A stretch of 64,000 nt of DNA from Beverwykella pulmonaria (lineage: Eukaryota > Ascomycota > Dothideomycetes > Pleosporales > Melanommataceae): the NCBI GenBank assembly GCA_001599595.1, contig BCHH01000004.1, positions 1,950,051 to 2,014,050 of the forward strand, read 5' to 3'. The notes under the pieces are model-generated. The model had not been told where the DNA came from. It did no database searches and saw only the letters and a list, made by a program, of their open reading frames with translations. Of the stretch, positions 57,776 to 64,000 are shown piece by piece (within the stretch, counting starts at the first letter, position 1; each line of letters starts with the position of its first letter). Position numbers and translations under genes: made by a program.

Positions 57776-58940
57776 TTGTTGCATTACAACTCTGCAGCGC
57801 TTTGTTCCTCTAAGCCTTCTGTGGGAGCTCGCGCTTCGAGCGCTCCCAGACAGTTTATCATTTTCGTTAATGCTAAGAAAAAGCCCGTTGGTAGGCCACG
57901 AGTCACTGTTCGGAGCATAGGCACCCCATCTCCACCTCCTTTCCTCGCCCGTTCCTTCACCTCTTCATCCCCTTCTAGTCGGCTTTGCTAGAATTCTCTC
58001 TTTCAACTTTCACCTGTCTCACCAACTTTCTATGCCGCGTTACCTTTTCGCTATCCTCGGCCAATTAACTTCCGAACTCTTCAGCCTCGATAGCGCCTTT
58101 CTGCCAAGACATATACGCATCCAATCATGTCCGACTACGTGGATACATGGATTACAACATGCAGCTCGCCTCTCACACAGACATCGGCTCGACTGATTGG
58201 GTTGCGTTGGGTGACTGAGGTTATGCAGGAGCCTTAGTTGGATGCTTTCAATTGCACTAGATATTTTGACTATGGCGCTGAGGAGGGGCCTGGATTGGGC
58301 GAGTAAAAAAAAGTTATAAGTTAATGGAAGTGTGAAAGAGCTGTTCGGACAGAAAATATCTTCTCCACCAACGTTGAATCCACGTCCCCCAACGATTGCA
58401 CAGTGCCTCCAGCATTAGTCTCTATCCCTGAAGTCATAATCTAGCCTAAGCCAACACCATCTACTAAACATAGAGAATTGTAGCCAGCAATCGACAAGCC
58501 CACTTTCATATGTGATAATGAAGATCACAAATCTAAACCATTCCAAACCTACTGCGATCTTCCCCACCGTAAGTCAATTCACAACACGGAGATATGGTTC
58601 TTATGTATAGCAGCCCACTGCCCTAGGAAGGGAAAGAGAGGGTTCTATCGATGAGACAAGCTCAAGGATCATATTTTGGCTGCACGTGACGATGAAACTC
58701 TCTTCGAATACCTAGATTGGCATTCGAGAGGCAAATGCAGCGGAATGTACTATATGAGGGATCTTATGTCGATCAACGTACGAAACAATAACATCGAGAT
58801 TGTCAATGGTGCGTTTCGACAATTGAACTTTTACCAGAATTGTCTACTTCCAAAATGTTCCTACCGCAGCTATCTTGAGTTTCAACCTGGAGCGTCGATC
58901 CTCTCCAGACGCATCTCGTCAGGAACCATGGCGTAAAATG
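57776..58940 (+). pseudogene. Decayed C2H2 zinc-finger gene, possibly with AT-hook-like motif
   Basis: The core lies at 58517-58720, where a single plus-strand frame reads CDNEDHKSKPFQTYCDLPHR, KSIHNTEIWFLC, AHCPRKGKRGFYR, a TGA stop, then DKLKDHILAARDDETLFEYL. This is the paired C2H2 arrangement of fungal finger proteins (KPF-x2-x-x-DLxRH, then GFYRKDKLKDHI). The second cysteine of finger 1 and the last histidine of finger 2 are lost, and the TGA sits where CGA or another codon is expected (a C-to-T change explains it). Upstream, a frame at 57776-57991 holds KKKPVGRPRVTVRS, which resembles an AT-hook; whether it belonged to the same gene is unclear. Not functional as read. Confidence 0.65.
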
Positions 58941-60456
58941 GAGAGCCAAATTTGCTGCCGCATCTTAGAGCGAGGTTATGATGATGTGTCCAAAAACATA
59001 GTATGACCTGCATGTGCCGATAAATCCATGTTCGTGGATCACTCTAAGCTCTATAGTTACTTCATTGAGGTTTACTTCCATGGCCGAACCCTAAAAACCA
59101 CGCCGGGAACCCCGGTTCATCCAGTACACGATTTGTCATTCTGGGTCTCTTTGGGATGATGTTTCATTGTGCCGGACGAGGTTCGCCTAATGCAGGCACA
59201 CATTCCTGAGTCTATTCCCAACGCTCGACAACTACCCCGTCTGGGACAATATAAAGCCTCCGAAACCTGAGTAATTTCTTTCTAAGTAGCACATTTCTTC
59301 GTCTTTATCTCTTTTGGACAACTTATTGTTATTTGTTGTCTATATATGAAACTCTCAATAACAACCTCGGATTTGATTTCTTGTAACGAACTATCACTTT
59401 GTCTGGCACCAAAAATATTCCTCCGGGCCTTCTACGTTTCTTTTCCTGTCAGCAATTAATGTAATCCTCCATATGCCTAAATGAGTTGTATTTGTTCGAT
59501 TGAGCCCTTCATTCATGTTTCCTTAGGTAGGATGAATTCAACTTATTTACTCATTTGAAATATATCTTTGATCCTTATCATGATTTTTATATCCCTGGAA
59601 AACTCAACCATTAGATCCACCAGACGCTTAACAATAACTTTTTGGATGTCATAGCTTTGATATATTGAGTACTAGCTAAATTAGTCGACAGCCCCAGATG
59701 GTATAGCCTACGCCATGGGCACAGAAGAGTCATATTAAGAACTTTCAAAGCTATCAACTCTTCATACTTATGAGAGAAAAAGTGCTTTTAAGCTCTTGAG
59801 CCTAATAAAAGCTTCCAAGATGGCCTCGACAGAGATAATCGGAGCTATCGTGTGTAATTTTCGAACACTCTGTTTGAAAGATAGGATATGTCGTATTTCT
59901 AGGTTGCTCTCTAACTCTATGCCACCTCTCCATGAAATGCTAGGTTTGATCTTGAAGATTCTCCGACACATCATAAAAGGTGCTCAGCCTAATTCGAGAG
60001 GGTATGGTGACGCATCTCCTTCGTCCTTCTAACCTTTGAAACCACCTGGACGTAATGAGGCAGTGATACCTCTCAGTCCAGAAAGACAAAGGCTGGATGA
60101 AAGAACCGCATGTGGTAATCAGCAGAAAGACAACAGATGATGATGATAAGAGCACAGTATTATAGGTAAAAGTTGGCGAAAAAAATAATATTCTATGGGC
60201 AAGGGCGGGATGTTCGCTTTCGTTCCACGACTGTTAGCTTACTATAAAGCACAGAAGGTTTACAGATGTCTTACAATTTGACGGCTTCAATTTATCCGGG
60301 GATCTAGACCATATCACCGCCATTGCCATTGCCATTTAGACTTACTACATCCTTGTGATTACCATTGGGCTTCTAGAACTTGCCCATAATATCATGTTGA
60401 ATAGCGCAGTCCCCTTGACCAGCAACTTGTGATGTGCTCTGCTTGACATCCCCTCC
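58941..60456. other. Gene-poor stretch
   Basis: AT-rich, with only short frames (59768-59974 minus, 59796-60032 plus). The plus frame has a leucine/isoleucine-rich helix-like pattern, but I recognise no family. Confidence 0.4.
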
Positions 60457-61420
60457 TCAAGACATCTGACGCTCGATTGCTATGCTGAGACGAGTATTCG
60501 AGGGAGTTACAGAAAACACAGACCTCACACTCATTTTAGCGATAAGAGTTTGTAGCTGTGGGTACGCGGAAACAAGAGCATGCAGTGGTGAGAGGTCGAA
60601 CTTGAAAGTGTCAATTTTGTAGTTTGGCCTCTGAGAGATAAGGTACCCAAGTTGAAAAATCGGCATTCCGACCTCGTTCAATTCATAAGACCAGCAGCGC
60701 GGCATTGCATCCAGTAGGAATTTGCTTTCATGAAACGAAAGTCGTTACAGTCCTTCGGATTCGTGCTCTTGCTCGAATACCACTGCTTAAATGCTAGTCA
60801 CACAAGGTGCAGTGATCTAGTCGAAGATGGTGACGGTACTTCAGTGGTGGAGAGGACTGGAAAGTTGGTGTATGACAACGAGCTGGTTGTTGGAAATATA
60901 TCCATGGTGGCTATTTCAGTCCAATTGATTTATACCCCCTATAGCGATCTGCTTATTAGTCAGGATCTAGACGTGAAGCTTGGTACCATCGCGGGCGGCG
61001 ATATGGCGCTGTCGGTGCCTACCCTTAGATGTCTTGTTCTGGGCATACTTCACGAAAACAAACCCCTCCACTTTCCAGAACATAGTAAAATATGTCGCGG
61101 AGCTCAAGCGAGAGTTTAAAGAACCAGAATTCGGTGGTGTCTTTCTGTTCAGCTGCCTCTAATTGGGTATGTGAAATGAAATTCATGTTTAAATCTTCAT
61201 GAGAGGTCTGTAAATTGGGGCTTACACCCGACCTGGTTGCCTTTAGATGAGAGCTTTCGCCAAAGATCTTCTTCGTGCTCTTTGAAACTGGTATTTGAGC
61301 CGGACCTGGACATTGCACTTTGAGGCTGCAAATTTTGCTTTGCGCTACGAGTGTGTTGTTGCCAGTCGTTAATAGAGCGGCTGGTATTCCCTCTTTAGAG
61401 AAGGATCGCGATTGTGCCAT
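60457..61420 (-). pseudogene. DUF7730/2EXR-like gene, copy 1, partly decayed
   Basis: From the ATG at 61420 the first exon reads MAQSRSFSKEGIPAALLTTG and ends near ATRSG at a GTGTAAG donor. The next exon contains DTTEFWFFKLSLELRDIFYY, the opening of the fungal FFxLPxELRxxIY domain. Further on, KLHV, a TAG stop and ILTNKQIAIGGINQL follow (tryptophan is usual at the stop; TGG to TAG is a G-to-A change), with more stops after it. The final exon frame 60705-60457 (PRCWSYELNEVGMPIFQLGY, LSPLHALVSAYPQLQTLIAK) is intact. The family has no assigned biochemical role. It is similar in layout to the second copy at 62190-63200. Confidence 0.5.
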
Positions 61421-61703
61421 GTTTTTTTAGGATTGATCGATTATATGAATAATGCGCTGTTTGTGGGTTGTGCTGAAGTGGGTCTGGTGTAGGTGGTAGA
61501 GAAGATCGTTGGTGCTGGAACCTGTAGAGATTTTATATTTGCCGAGCTACTCCTGTTTAGTGGTTGGATAAGTAAGCTGAAGCCTTTTTTTATTAGCATT
61601 CACTTTGCTGGCGGCAGGTGAATGACATTAACACATATTTGATAATGTACGGGTGGCCTTTCTCTGCCGAGGCGTTCAGAAGTGAGAATATCAGTGTGGC
61701 TAT
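61421..61703. other. Spacer before the repeat copy
   Basis: Promoter side of the DUF7730-like copy 1; no gene or motif seen. Confidence 0.35.
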
Positions 61704-61912
61704 CTGTCGGCCTGTGTGTCACATGTTGAGACAACTTCCGTGTTTGCTCATGTGACTCACTTCCGTGTTTGCTCATGTGACTCATCTTTATGTTTGAGAT
61801 TCACTATCTTGGCAGGCTCCTAGCTTGCCTGGTAAGTCTATATCTCTTCGGTAGTTCCTCTGTAGAATCAATATCAATCATCTTCCTTTCAATCTACTCC
61901 GTCACATCTCAA
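61704..61912 (+). repeat. Dispersed TGAGTCA repeat, copy C, with 25-bp tandem duplication
   Basis: Starts CTGTCGGCCTGTGTGTCACA (the match of the right end of copy A) and continues with a perfect 25-bp duplication at 61735-61759 and 61760-61784, each unit containing TTTGCTCATGTGACTCA. It then shares the repeat body (CTCCTAGCTTGCCTGGTAAG, CTTCGGTAGTTCCTCTGTAG, AATCAATATCAATCATCTT) with copies A and B. It sits between the two DUF7730-like remnants. Confidence 0.88.
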
Positions 61913-62189
61913 CACTATCGTTTCGATGGTGTGACTCTATGCTTATAGACTGAAGATTAACACAAATATCAAGCCGTGGCTACCATGATCCTATTCAACA
62001 GCCTATTCTGTTGTGCATACAAAGTTCCGAATTTCCATCGTTTGCTGATCATGGCTCACTAAAACTCACGGCGTTGGAATCAGCCCTTTTCGAAGACGAT
62101 ATGGAGATGGTCTTCGGGCTCATTGCGTTCACTCTCCCACTATTTTTCTAGGGTTGTTTTCATGCTTTCCGAAACCCTTCCCCAAGTAT
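61913..62189. other. Spacer
   Basis: No gene or motif recognised. Confidence 0.35.
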
Positions 62190-63200
62190 AATTCTACCAA
62201 AACCTCCTGACTTCGTTCTGGGGTACTTCCGTTAGTTTGCCACCCAAGTCTCCATCCTTCCACAGACTCGCCTTAGTATAATCGATAAAGATTTTCAACT
62301 TGTCCGACTCGGAAAAGACCAACTTCAAGATACTCCAGCTGAGACAGATCAATGATAAGTATACCTGCATTGGTACACCTCCTGTAACCTCGTCTTGGAG
62401 GCCAATCGTAAGCTCCTGGGTGACGTTATTGCCTTGAAAGTCTTCAAGTATCATATCGCGGATGTTGCACCTAGCTTCGAGGTTGTGATTTGCGGGCGAA
62501 CGAGAGTAGATACAGGTCGACAGTCTTAGTAGGAAGTCTTTGATTAGAAGTGTCTACGCCAACTCCCACAACGTACTTGTAAGAATGATAGCCTCTTGTC
62601 GGCTTTCGGCTCAAAGATCTGGTAGTTGTTAGCTCTACCTCCAGTGACGAGCCTCAGTTGCGCCTTAACTCCAGCTGCTCTAGTCCCTCTTTCAAGATAG
62701 CTTTGTTTGTGAGGAACCACACGGGAGACTCTCACTGCTTAGGGGGATAGCTTTCATCATCTTGGTGAGTCTCCGCATGGTAAGACATCGTGATGCTGCA
62801 GTCATACGAGAGTTTAGGCGGCACTGCTATCTCAAGCCCAGTGTCTTTCTAGTGTCATGATAGACTATGTCGCAGAGTTCTCTTAGGAGTTTGAAGAACA
62901 GGGACTCTTCCTTCTTCGACTGCTCGCTCGGTTGCATCACGCTCGCGAATTTTTCGGCTGTAGGTTGCTCCATATTAAGTCACCTGGGCAGAGTAAGAGA
63001 GCCCAGGTCAATACTGCTTTGTGGGTCTTCATGAAAAAAATATTGAGCTCCTTTTCATGGGTGGGCTCAGCTGTTTCCGTTTCCACCGTCGGTGTTGCGC
63101 TTGCTGGATACGATGGCATATTTTTGAGGTAGTTATTGTTGACACGTAAAGTTTGGTACGCTGGGCTGTGTGTTGTCTTACCTTGTGCATTTGGAATTGA
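62190..63200 (-). pseudogene. DUF7730/2EXR-like gene, copy 2, decayed
   Basis: Reading the minus strand across frames recovers KEESLFFKLLRELCDIVYHD (about 62870-62930), then PVWFLTNKAILKEGLEQLEL (about 62660-62720) with a stop soon after, and further down IDLSQLEYLEVGLF (about 62340). The first two segments match the positions of FFKLSLELRDIFYY and ILTNKQIAIGGINQL in copy 1, so the loci are paralogous. An N-terminal frame (MPSYPASATPTVETETAEPT) begins near 63113. Several stops and frame changes make it non-functional as read. Confidence 0.55.
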
Positions 63201-64000
63201 ACTCCGACAGTTCTTACTGTTGTTGTGGCTGGTGTAGAGTGCAATGGGGTGGTTGGCGAAGCGCTCTACCAGGATCAATGTTGGGTGCCATGGATTTATG
63301 GGTCAAACGCGCTTTGAATGTACTGCCATCGCGCCAAGATTATGTTTGTAATGACTACAGTGAATATCGCGCTTCGAACGCGAAGATCGTCAACTATCGT
63401 TAACCAGGACCCTTCACAATGCGTGCCGCACAACCATTGGTCACGAGGTTGTTGTCTCAACGACAGTTCTGTGCATCTACTAGTTCTGTTGCGCTTCAGC
63501 ATTTTCAAGCGCATCTGCTAAAAGTTAGTGAAACCGACGCTCTTACCGTTGGATAATTATTGCCCCTGTATTCGCCCGAACATTCATCGTAATGAACTAA
63601 AACCTGCGCTTGGACTTAGCCCAGTGAAATAATTTTAGAAGTCTGCACCAAAGAGAAGCTTTCCAGCCTTTAAAAATTCTGTTCATACGATATGATCTAG
63701 GTTCTTAATGTTGCGTTCATCGCATCCTCCCGTCAAGAGTTCAATACTGAGCTTCTCAATCGCATGTGCTAGTTCGAATTAGCGAACTTGAAGTCAGTCG
63801 CGTCAGTGCCAAGGAGATTGCTTCGGAAATTGAGTCGTAGAACTCTAGTCATTTCGCGAGTACTCTCCACATTCTCCCATAGTCATAGGTAGAAATGGTA
63901 ATTACTTTTTTGAGGAAATGGCGAGTGACCATGGAAGTAAGCATTTTGAACACAAACTTCGGGTAGTAGATGAGGAGTATTAATAGAACCGGAGTTAGGC
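63201..64000. other. Gene-free right edge
   Basis: Short frames at 63170-63403 and 63318-63521 have no recognisable features. Nothing else is supported up to the window end. Confidence 0.45.

Noticed and set aside
60730..61119. 129-codon plus-strand frame
   Set aside because: Antisense to the DUF7730-like remnant and without any domain; most likely a shadow.

Overview
The window looks like a nuclear segment from a filamentous ascomycete (Pezizomycotina; Leotiomycetes/Helotiales is my guess from overall protein character, not proven). Nearly every gene is broken by short introns of about 50-70 bases with fungal donor, branch and acceptor signals. The product set (Dbr1, Bud23, Svp26, Idh1, L38, GH47 mannosidase, DUF1996, PTH11-like receptor, several MFS carriers) is typical of that group. 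No rRNA, tRNA, CRISPR or intact transposase was recognised.

Layout. The left part (about 1-16 kb) is mostly accessory. Two copies of a ~120 bp repeat (410-535 and 6269-6390) face each other and bracket a DUF1996 secreted protein and a small 8-cysteine secreted protein. Then come a multi-pass membrane protein whose frame is broken by one base, the lariat debranching enzyme Dbr1, and a sugar transporter. From 17.5 to 34.5 kb lie a Ca2+/H+ exchanger with an apparent 3-nt microexon, a PTH11-like receptor, a secreted GMC oxidoreductase, a DHA1 drug transporter, a proline-rich single-pass membrane protein and a Dal5-type anion/vitamin transporter. The last is followed by a heavily decayed relative (36.1-37.7 kb).

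The stretch 39-53 kb is a dense block of conserved housekeeping genes: Svp26 and Bud23 (divergent pair), Idh1, a 3-hydroxyisobutyrate dehydrogenase family member, an NTF2-like/Mtr2-type export factor, a small one-helix membrane protein, ribosomal protein L38 and a GH47 mannosidase. From 54 kb to the end the window becomes gene-poor again: one Fet3/Abr1-type multicopper oxidase, then remnants of a C2H2 zinc-finger gene and of two related 'FFKLxxELRD' (DUF7730/2EXR-like) genes.

A dispersed repeat family with three copies (16.05, 35.98 and 61.70 kb) links the accessory parts and carries TGAGTCA palindromes. Many of the broken genes carry stops explainable by C-to-T or G-to-A changes, and repeat copies differ mostly by transitions; this is the pattern expected of repeat-induced point mutation (RIP), which is an inference. 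I found no biosynthetic gene cluster. The most unusual observations are the 3-nt microexon, the two GC-AG introns (one in the lariat debranching enzyme itself), the one-base frame break at about 9.3 kb, the repeat-bracketed secreted-protein pair, and the three-copy TGAGTCA repeat.
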